Numbered from the stretch's first letter, positions 1 to 6,648 are shown. The stretch: 64,000 bases of DNA from Methylosarcina fibrata AML-C10 (GCF_000372865.1 NZ_KB889965.1:2470547-2534546); one strand, 5' to 3'. Made by a program: numbers and translations. The notes: generated by a model from the sequence alone, not told the origin.

Positions 1-338
1 TCGGCTTCGGTTGCGGCCGGTTTGGCGCCCAATCGATTGCGGTAACGGTCCGGGTCGTAGGCGGCCTTAAGATCGCCGGAATCGGCCAGATCGATCAACA
101 GATCCGGCTGACGCAGGCAGCTTTCGGCGACAAACGGGCTGGCACCGAAAACCCGGACCATCGAAGCGCCTATTTCGGGCTCGGGATTGAATTCAAGCTT
201 GTATTCGGCAAGACGGTCGGCCAATGCGCGCAACGAAGCGCTTACGGTTGCCCGCAATGTTTCGGGAAGAACAGTTAATTCGGATTCGGGCAGATTGAAC
301 AAGAGAGGCATTCCGGTCGATGAAGGGACGTTCATCAT
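1..338 (-). CDS. glnE: Glutamate-ammonia-ligase adenylyltransferase, N-terminal part (cut by window edge)
   Basis: Reading the minus strand from a double ATG at 338/335 gives about 112 codons that run off the left edge. The product has the N-terminal pattern of GlnE: an acidic Leu-rich helix, then VFGASPFVAESCLRQPDLL and DLADSGDL. GlnE adenylylates and deadenylylates glutamine synthetase to control nitrogen assimilation in the cytoplasm. The full protein is about 950 residues, so only the first tenth is here and no catalytic motif is visible. No strong Shine-Dalgarno sequence precedes the start. It is co-directional with the integrase downstream, so the integron sits just upstream of glnE's 5' end. 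The family assignment rests on N-terminal similarity only. Confidence 0.75.
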   Translation of the reverse strand, partial: MMNVPSSTGMPLLFNLPESELTVLPETLRATVSASLRALADRLAEYKLEFNPEPEIGASMVRVFGASPFVAESCLRQPDLLIDLADSGDLKAAYDPDRYRNRLGAKPAATEA

Positions 339-418
339 ACCCAAAATCGAGAGCGAGTCAAAAGCGTTGCGCTTGTATATAAAGTATATCCGGCTCGGCA
401 AACCCTCCATCCGGTCAA

Positions 419-436
419 AGTTCCCTTAGGGAAACT
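419..436. terminator. Short hairpin after the integrase stop codon
   Basis: The stretch AGTTCCCTTAGGGAAACT is an almost perfect inverted repeat ending two bases from the intI stop codon. It lacks a clear U-tract on the minus strand, so calling it a terminator is weak; it is at least a stable small hairpin at the 3' end of intI. Confidence 0.3.
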
Positions 437-437
437 C

Positions 438-1427
438 TTACAATGAATCCAGCGGGCTCATCACGCCCTTGCCGCCTTTGTTGAGCACGTGGGTGTATAT
501 CATCGTCGTCGAGACGTCGGCATGGCCGAGCAATTCCTGGACCGTGCGGATGTCGTAACCCCCTTCCAATAAATGCGTGGCAAACGAATGGCGGAAAGTA
601 TGCGGCGTCGCCGGCTTGGTCGAGCCGGCATCGCGCACTGCTTGTTTCACCGCTCGCTGAATCGCCTGCTCCTGCACATGGTGCCGGCGAACCGCGCCGG
701 TACGAGGATCAGTGGACAACTTATTGGCAGGAAACACATACTGCCAAATCCATTCCTTGGCCGCATTCGGATATTTTCGCTCCAGCGCATACGGCAAATA
801 CACCTTGCCGGCTCCCGCTTCCAAATCGCTCCGATGCAGTTCTCGCACTTTCTGCAGATGAGCCTGCAATGGCGCGATCAGCGATACCGGCAGCATCGTC
901 ACCCGGTCCTTGAAGCCCTTGCCGTCGCGGATCAAAATTTCCTTGCGTTTCATGTCGATGTCCTGAACTCTCAGCCGCAGACATTCCATGATCCGCATGC
1001 CGGTGCCGTACAAAAGGCTGGCAATCAGCCAGTTCGTACCACCCAAGCGCGACAGAATCGCCTGGACTTCTTCGCGATTCAACACCACCGGCAAGCGCTT
1101 GGGCGCCTTCGCCTGCTCGACATTGTCCAGCCAAGGCAATTCGATAGACAACACCTCCTTATACAGAAACAACAGAGCGCAACGCGCCTGATTCTGAGTG
1201 GAAGCCGAGACCCGGCCGTTGACCGCCAGATGAGTCAAAAACTGTTCCACATCCTTAGCCCCCAACTCTCGCGGATGCCGCTTGCCAAAATGCAGAATAT
1301 AGCGTTTAATCCAGTCCGTATAGGCCTGTTCGGTACGGATGCTGTAGTGCTTCAGACGGATTTTGTCCTTGACCTGATCGAGCAACTTAGGCGGCTGACC
1401 AGAAATGGTATTTGATGTGTCTTGCAT
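438..1427 (-). CDS. intI: Integron integrase (tyrosine recombinase, IntI family)
   Basis: The 329-residue enzyme recombines attI and folded single-stranded attC sites to insert, excise and shuffle cassettes. An N-terminal SAM-like core-binding domain (about residues 15-105) precedes the catalytic domain. Visible catalytic residues are Arg in GTGMR (about 145), HTFRH (about 278), the GH of [11 protein letters not shown] and the Tyr nucleophile in MIYTHV (about 312). The extra helix that separates IntI from XerC/D is present around residues 214-229 ([16 protein letters not shown]). Length and all key residues are intact, so it should be active. The start at 1427 gives an N-terminus of family length. 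It is divergent from the cassettes, with PintI and Pc candidates in the 120 bp between them. Confidence 0.95.
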   Translation of the reverse strand: MQDTSNTISGQPPKLLDQVKDKIRLKHYSIRTEQAYTDWIKRYILHFGKRHPRELGAKDVEQFLTHLAVNGRVSASTQNQARCALLFLYKEVLSIELPWLDNVEQAKAPKRLPVVLNREEVQAILSRLGGTNWLIASLLYGTGMRIMECLRLRVQDIDMKRKEILIRDGKGFKDRVTMLPVSLIAPLQAHLQKVRELHRSDLEAGAGKVYLPYALERKYPNAAKEWIWQYVFPANKLSTDPRTGAVRRHHVQEQAIQRAVKQAVRDAGSTKPATPHTFRHSFATHLLEGGYDIRTVQELLGHADVSTTMIYTHVLNKGGKGVMSPLDSL

Positions 1428-1474
1428 AATTTTTAGGTTGTGATAAATTTAGACATATGTATGAGTTACTTAGA

Positions 1475-1503
1475 ATTTTAATTTTATCGAATTATTTAGG
1501 CAA
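1475..1503 (-). promoter_or_regulatory. Candidate PintI promoter of the integrase
   Basis: On the minus strand TTGCCT (1498-1503) and TAAAAT (1475-1480) are separated by 17 bases, a good sigma70 arrangement about 50 bp before the intI start. No CTGT-N8-ACAG LexA box is visible around it, so the SOS control seen in many integrons is not evident here. Confidence 0.5.
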
Positions 1504-1507
1504 TCCT

Positions 1508-1536
1508 TTGACGCAATATTTTGCGTCATTTAGGAT
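1508..1536 (+). promoter_or_regulatory. Candidate cassette promoter Pc
   Basis: TTGACG (1508-1513) and TAGGAT (1531-1536) are separated by exactly 17 bases and point into the array, ending 12 bp before the attI recombination point. This is where a Pc would have to act to transcribe the first cassettes. The -35 and spacer lie inside a perfect 8-bp inverted repeat (1509-1528). Confidence 0.65.
1509..1528. repeat. Perfect inverted repeat inside Pc/attI
   Basis: TGACGCAA and TTGCGTCA are perfect 8-bp arms around TATT. The repeat covers most of the Pc -35 box and spacer and ends 20 bp from the attI cleavage point. It may be an operator for a dimeric repressor, an IntI accessory site in attI, or both. 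Confidence 0.6.
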
Positions 1537-1547
1537 GGCTAATTAAC

Positions 1548-1554
1548 GTTGGAC
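1548..1554 (+). other. attI core site (cassette insertion point)
   Basis: GTTGGAC matches the GTTRRRY core and is the junction between the non-cassette region and cassette 1. Recombination is expected between G1548 and T1549. The same heptamer begins the second copy of this cassette at 11885. Confidence 0.75.
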
Positions 1555-1579
1555 GTCGCCATAGCGTAGGTTGCACACG

Positions 1580-2344
1580 ATGATCGGATCTAGAACTCGT
1601 TATTCGCTCGCGCAGTATCTCGAACTTCATGAGACGGCTTTTGTTGTGGCTTCGGTGAACAAACACGGCATCCGTTTTTCCACTGAAGAAGGAAGGCTAC
1701 TTACTGGGCTTATCAACTGCTTCCGTTCCGCGAACGATGAGCAGCTATTGTCTCTTATCGAGGAAATCGCCCGAACCGATAGTGACCTTCGCGCTCGCGT
1801 GGAGAAGAAGTATCGGCACGAGGAGCGATTCGGTGATTTACGGCGCTGCTTACAACTTGACGGGTACATCATTGAGAATAAGCGGCTTACGCAGACTGAC
1901 CCCTCGATCAGTGATGCTCCTCCGCTCGACGACGACCTTCTTATTGAGTTGAATGCTTCTGGCTTGTCTAACGCCGACGAGATCGTGAGAAAAGTCAATT
2001 CGTCGTCAGAGCTATTTCGTTCGTCGCCGCACAATTACAACGCATGCCTCAACGACATTCGCGTCGCCCTAGAAACGTTGGCGAAGGCGATCGCGGTTAC
2101 TCAACAATCAAATTGTTCTCCACCCTACGACAATACTAAGTGGGGTTCGGTCATTGGGTTTCTCAGGATCGTAGGCTTCATCACTCAGGAAGAGGAAAAA
2201 GGGCTTGCCGGTGTATACAGCTTTGTTAGCCCGGGGTCGCATCGACCAGTTGGGCTCTCCGAGGAACAAATGGCTCGCCTCGGTCGATCACTTGCGCTCG
2301 GCATGTGCTGGTTCCTAGTCAAGAGCTATAAGGCAGCACAGTGA
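1580..2344 (+). CDS. Cassette 1: abortive-infection (Abi_C-like) protein, copy 1
   Basis: The protein is 254 residues if the ATG at 1580 is used; an in-frame TTG at 1571 is the alternative, but AGG at 1568-1570 is spaced for the ATG. The C-terminal half has the pattern of the abortive-infection C-terminal domain: LETLAKAI, then GSVIGFLR, then the signature EEEKGLAGVYSFVSPGSHRPVGLSEEQ and a final hydrophobic helix. Proteins with this domain are linked to phage exclusion; the molecular activity is not established. The N-terminal half is helical and charged and I do not recognise it. As first cassette it sits directly behind Pc. An identical protein is encoded at 11917-12681. Confidence 0.75.
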   Translation: MIGSRTRYSLAQYLELHETAFVVASVNKHGIRFSTEEGRLLTGLINCFRSANDEQLLSLIEEIARTDSDLRARVEKKYRHEERFGDLRRCLQLDGYIIENKRLTQTDPSISDAPPLDDDLLIELNASGLSNADEIVRKVNSSSELFRSSPHNYNACLNDIRVALETLAKAIAVTQQSNCSPPYDNTKWGSVIGFLRIVGFITQEEEKGLAGVYSFVSPGSHRPVGLSEEQMARLGRSLALGMCWFLVKSYKAAQ

Positions 2345-2350
2345 AGCGAC

Positions 2351-2417
2351 GCCCAACCCTTCAGTCAACCGGACCTGCGCGAAAAGCCGCGCAGGCCGGT
2401 TACTTCGAACGTTATAC
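2351..2417 (+). other. attC site 1
   Basis: GCCCAAC (2351-2357) and GTTATAC (2411-2417) bracket a stem in which CCGG-A-CCTGCGCG pairs with CGCGCAGGCCGG, leaving an extrahelical A. It ends cassette 1 (1549-2411). Confidence 0.85.
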
Positions 2418-2705
2418 ATCCGGTTGCAAAAGTACGTCGGCTGGAACACCAAGCGCGTAAGCTCGTTTTGTGGCCCCGATAGGCAACTTTCGCTTACCGT
2501 TCACAATTTCGCTATAGTGTCCTTTTTGCAGTCCGAGTATTGCTGCGAATTCACTTTGTGTCAGTCCGTATTGTTCTCGCCTGAATTCCAGCGCATCAGC
2601 AATGCTAACACTAACAGCTTTGCCGGCTTGCACCTCGGCAAGAAGACGCAAAATCATTGTAGGTTTCGGTTCGCGTCTATTTAGTTCTACTAAGTTCGTA
2701 CTCAT
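2412..2705 (-). CDS. Cassette 2: XRE-family HTH protein, antitoxin-like, reverse orientation
   Basis: A 97-residue helix-turn-helix protein read against the array. Residues about 45-90 form an HTH_3/Cro-C1 domain (YGLTQSEFAAILGLQKGHYSE, then VNGKRKLP), and a helical N-terminus resembles HigA-type antitoxins. The start is the ATG at 2705 (MSTNLVEL); a longer form is possible but less likely. Its start codon abuts attC 2 and its TAA stop lies inside the core heptamer of attC 1, so the gene fills the whole 374-bp cassette. No toxin gene fits in the cassette. Reverse orientation suggests its own promoter, as in many cassette toxin-antitoxin modules. It could be a solitary antitoxin or a small repressor. 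Confidence 0.8.
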   Translation of the reverse strand: MSTNLVELNRREPKPTMILRLLAEVQAGKAVSVSIADALEFRREQYGLTQSEFAAILGLQKGHYSEIVNGKRKLPIGATKRAYALGVPADVLLQPDV

Positions 2706-2791
2706 GTATAACCCGTCATTCAACGCGACGCCAGGAAGCATAGAGGTTTTGTTTAGAGTCCAACTTGGCGCGCGTTAATTTTGCGTTATGC
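2706..2791 (+). other. attC site 2
   Basis: GTATAAC (2706-2712) and GTTATGC (2785-2791) enclose TCAACGCGACGCC, which pairs with GGCGCGCGTTAA when one A is left unpaired. Its reverse strand is the only upstream DNA available as promoter for cassette 2; TTGGAC and TATGCT (2737-2763, 15-base spacer) are a weak candidate. Confidence 0.8.
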
Positions 2792-2883
2792 GTCAAGCTG
2801 AGCGGCTATAAGCCACGATGGCGAAAATGAGGGTAAGGTGAAGGGAAAAGGGGAAAATAGCCGTAAAGCGATTGTAGACGGTT

Positions 2884-3123
2884 TTAGACGGTAGTCTGTG
2901 GATGCGTGACAATGGGCGTGGTCACGATGGGCGTTTGATCAGGATAGTTAAAAACGCCGTCACGAACGTAGTCCGCAATGATTTTGTCAACGCCGCGAGC
3001 GCAAACGGCAGCGAAGGTTAAGCCGGTTTTTTCACAGATGACGTTTAAGCCTTGAATCTGCATGGGCGTGATGGGAAAGCTGGCGCGGGCACGAAAGCCG
3101 CCGTTTTTACGTTGTTTGTACAT
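2884..3123 (-). CDS. Cassette 3: small ribbon-helix-helix-like protein A
   Basis: A 79-residue protein, no family recognised with confidence. A basic start (YKQRKNGGFRARAS) and a short strand (ASFPIT) are followed by two helices (PMQIQGLNVICEKTGLT and FAAVCARGVDKIIADYV), the layout of a ribbon-helix-helix DNA-binding fold. The tail repeats TPIVT twice. The ATG at 3123 has GAGG nine bases upstream, and a perfect 12-bp palindrome lies at 3155-3166. Such proteins act as plasmid partition, relaxosome or antitoxin repressors; which applies is unknown. It and protein B (3445-3660) flank a 140-bp palindrome. Confidence 0.6.
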   Translation of the reverse strand: MYKQRKNGGFRARASFPITPMQIQGLNVICEKTGLTFAAVCARGVDKIIADYVRDGVFNYPDQTPIVTTPIVTHPQTTV

Positions 3124-3154
3124 GAAAGGAACCTCGTTAAAGTGAAAAATTGTT

Positions 3155-3166
3155 ATGTTATAACAT
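3155..3166. promoter_or_regulatory. 12-bp palindrome, candidate operator
   Basis: ATGTTATAACAT is a perfect palindrome 32 bp upstream of the small RHH-like gene ending at 2884. Position and symmetry fit an autoregulatory operator for a dimeric repressor; this is inference. Confidence 0.45.
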
Positions 3167-3210
3167 TGGAAAAAGAAAAAAAAGCAAGGTCATACCAGAA
3201 TCAGGGCGCT

Positions 3211-3350
3211 CCGCCCGCAAAGCCAGGAGCCTAACACGGCTTGATTCCCTAAAGTCAAGGGAGGCTTCGCCGTTCCGCTACACTGGCGTTACGCGGACCG
3301 CCCTTGACTTCAGGGAACCCGACGCCGTGTTTATCCTGGCTAAGCGGGCG
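3211..3350. repeat. 140-bp imperfect palindrome in cassette 3
   Basis: Matching arms are CCGCCCGC (3211-3218) with GCGGGCGG (3343-3350), AGCCAGGA (3221-3228) with TCCTGGCT (3333-3340), ACACGGC (3234-3240) with GCCGTGT (3324-3330), and a 17-base block at 3245-3261 with 3301-3317 (one mismatch), all about centre 3280.5 apart from one three-base offset. A further outer pair CGCTCCGCC/GGCGGAGCG lies near 3208 and 3370. The ends do not fit attC core heptamers. It resembles a plasmid cis-site (transfer, resolution or replication) more than a terminator. Confidence 0.8.
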
Positions 3351-3444
3351 GGGTTGCCCTAGGGGGGCAGGCGGAGCGAAAGCTTAAAGTGCGCTCTAAA
3401 CGAAAAAGAAACAAAAGCACCTGCTAAAGAAACCGTTACGAAAA

Positions 3445-3660
3445 TTAAGAACCGAAGCGCGAATTAGCACGGGAACGCTGACCATTTTGAGAAGAGCGGA
3501 TGTAGCCTTCGGAAAGACAATCCTCCATGTACAGCTTGAGCGCCGCCGATGGGCTGATCCGCTGAGCTTTGCACAACTTGGCAAATTGTTCTTTCAAGCC
3601 GTCATTGACGCGAAAAGTAAAGGTCGAATTTTCAATCGAGAAATCAGCAAAATCAGTCAT
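3445..3660 (-). CDS. Cassette 3: small ribbon-helix-helix protein B
   Basis: A 71-residue protein from the ATG at 3660, with CAGGTG as ribosome site seven bases upstream. The N-terminal strand SIENSTFTFRVNDGL is followed by two helices (KEQFAKLCKAQRISPSAALKLYMEDCL), a good match to the CopG/Arc ribbon-helix-helix fold used by antitoxins, plasmid copy-control repressors and relaxosome accessory proteins. The Ser/Arg-rich tail looks disordered. It is co-directional with protein A (2884-3123), with the 140-bp palindrome between them. Iteron-like GTGC repeats begin about 70 bp upstream of its start. No toxin or relaxase gene accompanies it. Confidence 0.65.
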   Translation of the reverse strand: MTDFADFSIENSTFTFRVNDGLKEQFAKLCKAQRISPSAALKLYMEDCLSEGYIRSSQNGQRSRANSRFGS

Positions 3661-3730
3661 AAAAAGCACCTGAGTAAAATGTTAGGAAGACTTCGGAATA
3701 TCTAACGTAAGTTATTACTTTGTTAGTACA

Positions 3731-3795
3731 GTGCCTATTATAAAGTAAGTGCAAAAGTTTACAAGGGTTAGTGCAAATGGGAAAACTGTGCAATT
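3731..3795 (+). repeat. Iteron-like GTGC repeats upstream of RHH protein B
   Basis: GTGC followed by an A/T-rich tail occurs at 3731, 3749, 3771 and 3788 (spacings 18, 22 and 17), with GTGCAAAAG, GTGCAAATG and GTGCAATTA most alike. Spacing near two helical turns is typical of plasmid iterons or repressor arrays; four degenerate copies are suggestive only. Confidence 0.35.
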
Positions 3796-3850
3796 ATAAG
3801 TCATTGAATATAAAGGTGAAAAAAAACGATGTGTCACCCATGAGACAAAG

Positions 3851-3923
3851 TGCCCGTGTTACAAGGACGGGCACTAAGGCCGCCCCGCCACCGCGCCGGC
3901 CGCTAAGGCGGCCGGCTCTGTGT
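3851..3923. repeat. Two perfect GC-rich hairpins in cassette 3
   Basis: AGTGCCCGT/ACGGGCACT pair around GTTACAAGG, and shortly after GCCGGCCGC/GCGGCCGGC pair around TAAG. Neither has a U-tract. They lie in the roughly 285-bp gene-free stretch between the GTGC repeats and attC 3. Confidence 0.5.
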
Positions 3924-3946
3924 CTGATCGGCCATAAAGCCGACTG

Positions 3947-4032
3947 GCATAACAAGGGCGTTCGAGCGGACGGCGCTCGAAGAAAAGGCATCGAAAAAAA
4001 CTACAACGCCGCCGCTCAACTTTGCATTAGGC
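3947..4032 (+). other. attC site 3 (mutated core)
   Basis: GCATAAC (3947-3953) begins the site. GTT-C-GAGCGG-A-CGGCG pairs with CGCCGCCGCTCAAC, leaving extrahelical C and A. The right core reads ATTAGGC (4026-4032) instead of GTTAGGC, which should impair recombination and could lock cassettes 3 and 4 together. Confidence 0.7.
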
Positions 4033-4110
4033 CGCACAACCGGACCGGTTTAGCCGCCCCGCTCGTTCGCAATTCATTCGGTCCAGCCGTCAACCGCCTG
4101 GCAAACAGCA

Positions 4111-4323
4111 ATGGCTTCCCCGCCTCCCAGCGCTCCCTCGCAGCGCACGACTCCGGTCACCACAGTCATCATTGGTCTTGTTGCTGGCTTCGTCACTTCG
4201 GGAGTGGTGTCATGGGCCACGCCGGACGGCAACCTTGTCGTGACTTTGGTTCCTGGTTTGGCAGTTGGTCTTGTGTCCTTCAGCCTCGCCTTGTGGTGGT
4301 TCCGTCGTAGCAGGGCAAAGTGA
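4111..4323 (+). CDS. Cassette 4: small two-helix membrane protein
   Basis: A 70-residue hydrophobic protein. After a Pro/Ser/Thr-rich start, two membrane helices span about residues 17-34 (TTVIIGLVAGFVTSGVVSW) and 42-63 (VVTLVPGLAVGLVSFSLALW), ending in the basic cap FRRSRAK. No family recognised. The start is the ATG at 4111; no clear Shine-Dalgarno is present, so it may rely on transcription and translation from upstream. It is the only gene in the cassette and is followed by the unusually long attC 4. Small membrane proteins like this are common in integron cassettes and mostly uncharacterised. Confidence 0.55.
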   Translation: MASPPPSAPSQRTTPVTTVIIGLVAGFVTSGVVSWATPDGNLVVTLVPGLAVGLVSFSLALWWFRRSRAK

Positions 4324-4378
4324 GCACACGGTTGTTCGCTTCTCACTCACGTCAACGCCGCGGTGCCTGCGCGGTGCG

Positions 4379-4504
4379 GCCTAACCAGTCGCTCAAGTTG
4401 ACGCCCAGCGGCATGCGGGCCTGGCCGCGAGGCCGTGTTGCTTATCATCGGCCTCGCGGCCAGGCCCGCATGCCGCCGGTCGCAACTTAGCTCCAACGTT
4501 AGCG
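4379..4504 (+). other. attC site 4, long perfect stem
   Basis: GCCTAAC (4379-4385) and GTTAGCG (4498-4504) enclose a hairpin whose central arms are perfectly complementary over about 26 bp (from GGCATGCGGG at 4410 on the left to CCCGCATGCC on the right) around a 13-base loop. At about 126 bp it is one of the two longest attC sites here. Confidence 0.75.
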
Positions 4505-4534
4505 TAGCAAGACGAAATATAGGAGACAATCGTC

Positions 4535-5443
4535 ATGGCAATAGTCGTTTCATTCATTAACTTCAAAGGCGGAGTTGGCAAGACTACTTTGTCTGTCGAA
4601 ATTGCGGCTTCACTCTATAAAAAATTCAATTCTCGTGTGCTCATGATTGACCTTGACCCACAATCAAATTGCACTCTCTATTGGATGACAGAAAAAGATT
4701 GGGAAGAGCACATTGAAAACAAAGGCACCTTACTAAATTTCTTTGAGGCTGGCCTAAATGAGAAAGATTTTGATATTTCGTCGATAATTGCAATGCCTTC
4801 AAGGTTCAAAAAATCCGCCTGGTATAGCAAATTCGATGAAATAGCGAATAGGGGAATCAAGTTAATTCCGTCCCACATGGAGTTGTTCGGCGTGGATTTA
4901 AAACTTGCAACTAAGTTTGGCTTTGATAACCCAAAAGCACAGTTAATGCTTAAAAAGGCGATCAAGCCAATCCAGAATGATTTTGACTTTATATTTATTG
5001 ATTGTCCGCCAAACTTGTACTTGGCAACACAAAATGGACTTTTTACAAGTGACTATTATGTAATAGTGGCTCTTGCGGAATACCTTTCAACTCTTGGTAT
5101 AGCTCATATCCAAAAATCAATAAATGACCTATTCGACAAAGCAAATCAGATATTTGAATTTGACCAAAAAGCATTCAACAAGCCTGAGCTTGCGGGCGTG
5201 GTATTTAATCGCCTGCGTTACCTAACAGGTGGTACTGGTAACGAAGAAAAATGGCTTAATAAAATACGGTCTGAGTATGGGGATTTGATCTTTGATACAG
5301 TTATTCCTCAGTCACAAAAAATCGCTGAACGCCCCGAACAGAGCGAGCCAATCGCACTATCAGATTATGCCGCAGATTCTCAATACTCCAATAGAATTCA
5401 TAAAGCAGCGGAAGAATTCTACGAACGAATTACAAGGCCATAA
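4535..5443 (+). CDS. Cassette 5: ParA/MinD-type ATPase
   Basis: A 302-residue P-loop ATPase of the ParA/Soj class. It shows the deviant Walker A KGGVGKTT at residues 11-18 (signature Lys present), the Walker A' region VLMIDLDPQSN at about 35-45, and Walker B FIFIDCPPN at about 151-159. Such enzymes dimerise on nucleotide and DNA and position plasmids, chromosomes or protein complexes; some occur in defence or regulatory loci. The cassette is more A/T-rich than its neighbours, suggesting a different source. A small partner gene starts 11 bp downstream within the same cassette, so the pair should be co-translated. No parS-like iterons were seen. Its real cargo cannot be told from sequence. Confidence 0.85.
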   Translation: MAIVVSFINFKGGVGKTTLSVEIAASLYKKFNSRVLMIDLDPQSNCTLYWMTEKDWEEHIENKGTLLNFFEAGLNEKDFDISSIIAMPSRFKKSAWYSKFDEIANRGIKLIPSHMELFGVDLKLATKFGFDNPKAQLMLKKAIKPIQNDFDFIFIDCPPNLYLATQNGLFTSDYYVIVALAEYLSTLGIAHIQKSINDLFDKANQIFEFDQKAFNKPELAGVVFNRLRYLTGGTGNEEKWLNKIRSEYGDLIFDTVIPQSQKIAERPEQSEPIALSDYAADSQYSNRIHKAAEEFYERITRP

Positions 5444-5454
5444 CGGTGGCAAGC

Positions 5455-5796
5455 ATGACCGAATCAGATAAAACAAAGCTCCAAAGTATTCTCCGGAAAA
5501 TTGATGCTCTTAAAAAGGAAGTTGAAGAATTGATCGGAGGTGACAATGAAAAGTCAACAAAGAAACCCGAAGTAAGCATAGAGGCTAAGGCATTAATCGA
5601 GTCTATTGGCGCGCTCTCCACCAGTGATTTAGAAACTAGACTAAATACTTTAGGCCATAAAGATCTGGGCGATGTCTTTGTTGCTGTTGGTGGCTCTAGT
5701 GGAGATAAGCGCAAACCAAAAGCGTGGCTTATAGAAAGAATCATGTGGTTAGCAAAGGAATTTTCCGAAAGCCACAAGTCCATCAGAGAGTCATGA
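5455..5796 (+). CDS. Cassette 5: small partner of the ParA-like ATPase
   Basis: A 113-residue protein, family not recognised. The first 40 residues form a charged coiled coil (KTKLQSILRKIDALKKEVEEL), followed by a Lys/Ser linker and a C-terminal helical part (DLETRLNTLGHKDLGDVFV, then KRKPKAWLIERIMWLAKEF) with a helix-extension-helix look. The ATG at 5455 has GGTGG seven bases upstream; a GTG at 5446 is an in-frame alternative. Small coiled-coil genes directly after parA often encode the DNA- or cargo-binding partner that stimulates the ATPase, so this is the best guess. The two genes occupy one 1.4-kb cassette. Confidence 0.65.
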   Translation: MTESDKTKLQSILRKIDALKKEVEELIGGDNEKSTKKPEVSIEAKALIESIGALSTSDLETRLNTLGHKDLGDVFVAVGGSSGDKRKPKAWLIERIMWLAKEFSESHKSIRES

Positions 5797-5799
5797 AAA

Positions 5800-5921
5800 C
5801 GCTAACAAGTCGGTCAAAGGGACGCGCCGCCCTGTTCCGGTTTTACAGGATGATTGAAAATTCAGGCGCACCGGCTTCGGTCAAAGCCCTCGGCGGCGCG
5901 CCCCTTACCGTAACGTTATGC
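5800..5921 (+). other. attC site 5
   Basis: CGCTAAC (5800-5806) to GTTATGC (5915-5921). GTCAAAGGGACGCGCCGCC pairs with GGCGGCGCGCCCCTTACC; a long central loop separates the arms. Closely related to attC 11. Confidence 0.8.
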
Positions 5922-5947
5922 AACCAACCACAAAGCGGAGTCTCAGA

Positions 5948-6445
5948 ATGAAAAACATCAGTATTGTTTCGTTACTTATCGCATCTAGCTTTTCTGGCCT
6001 AGTTCAAGCTGGGGCGGTAGAGGATTTGAGTGCAATCTTAAATAATCGTGCAGGTTCGTCTTCCGAGGATCGTCGCTCGGATGTCAAAGGGCCTCTTGGG
6101 GTAAAGCTTGGCTGTAAAGGCGATACTCTCGAAGCCAACGTATCAATAACAGGCGTTTCGGGAAAACTGGAAGGCGACACTGCGGTTATGTCTGTCACTT
6201 ATGGTGGCAAGTACTATCGCCAAGGATGGGATGTTCCGTGTCAGAAGGTGTCATCCAATCTGGGTGGCTTGGAAGAAAGAAGTGTTTCGGGAACGTATTC
6301 GTTCCGAGTTACAGGTAAGGCGTTCCAAAAGCCAACAATCACATGGGGGCAAGGTTCAAACTTCGGTGAAGTTGGCGACCCAGGGCATGACTCCAATGTG
6401 TTCGCCATTCGCGCTGTACAAAATGCAATTGCAAGCGCATTTTAA
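5948..6445 (+). CDS. Cassette 6: secreted protein of unknown function
   Basis: A 165-residue protein with a clear Sec signal peptide (MKNISIVSLLIASSFSGLVQAGA, cleavage after about residue 20). The mature part has two cysteines (GCKGD and DVPCQK) that could form a periplasmic disulfide and is rich in beta-strand patterns (LEANVSITGVSG, AVMSVTYGGKYY, SVSGTYSFRVTG). No family recognised. The ATG at 5948 is chosen over the in-frame ATG at 5918 because GGAG lies eight bases upstream and the signal peptide starts there. Single gene in its cassette. Confidence 0.6.
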   Translation: MKNISIVSLLIASSFSGLVQAGAVEDLSAILNNRAGSSSEDRRSDVKGPLGVKLGCKGDTLEANVSITGVSGKLEGDTAVMSVTYGGKYYRQGWDVPCQKVSSNLGGLEERSVSGTYSFRVTGKAFQKPTITWGQGSNFGEVGDPGHDSNVFAIRAVQNAIASAF

Positions 6446-6448
6446 ACA

Positions 6449-6517
6449 GCATAACCCGTCGCTCAAGCCGACCCGCTTCCGCTACGCTCCAGCGGTCGGC
6501 TTAGCTCTGCGTTATGT
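6449..6517 (+). other. attC site 6
   Basis: GCATAAC (6449-6455) to GTTATGT (6511-6517), hairpin arms AAGCCGACC-CGCT and AGCGGTCGGCTT. The internal sequence is almost identical to attC 8. Confidence 0.85.
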
Positions 6518-6648
6518 GGCCAACAGAATGGGAGCTCATCTTTGCAACTAACCCCCAAATTTAAGAGTGGCAAATTTCAATGTCCACATTGCCAGGTTGC
6601 GTCGCAGCAACAGTGGTTCGATGTCAACAGTTCCAGCAAGGCAGCAAC

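Noticed and set aside
573-1415. 280-codon plus-strand reading frame opposite intI
   Set aside because: It is the antisense of a fully conserved integrase and has no family pattern of its own.
1428-1547. LexA box controlling intI
   Set aside because: No CTGT-N8-ACAG or near match is visible in the intI upstream region.
3211-3350. The palindrome as a giant attC
   Set aside because: The ends do not match RYYYAAC/GTTRRRY heptamers; GCCTAAC at 3229 has no partner on the other arm.
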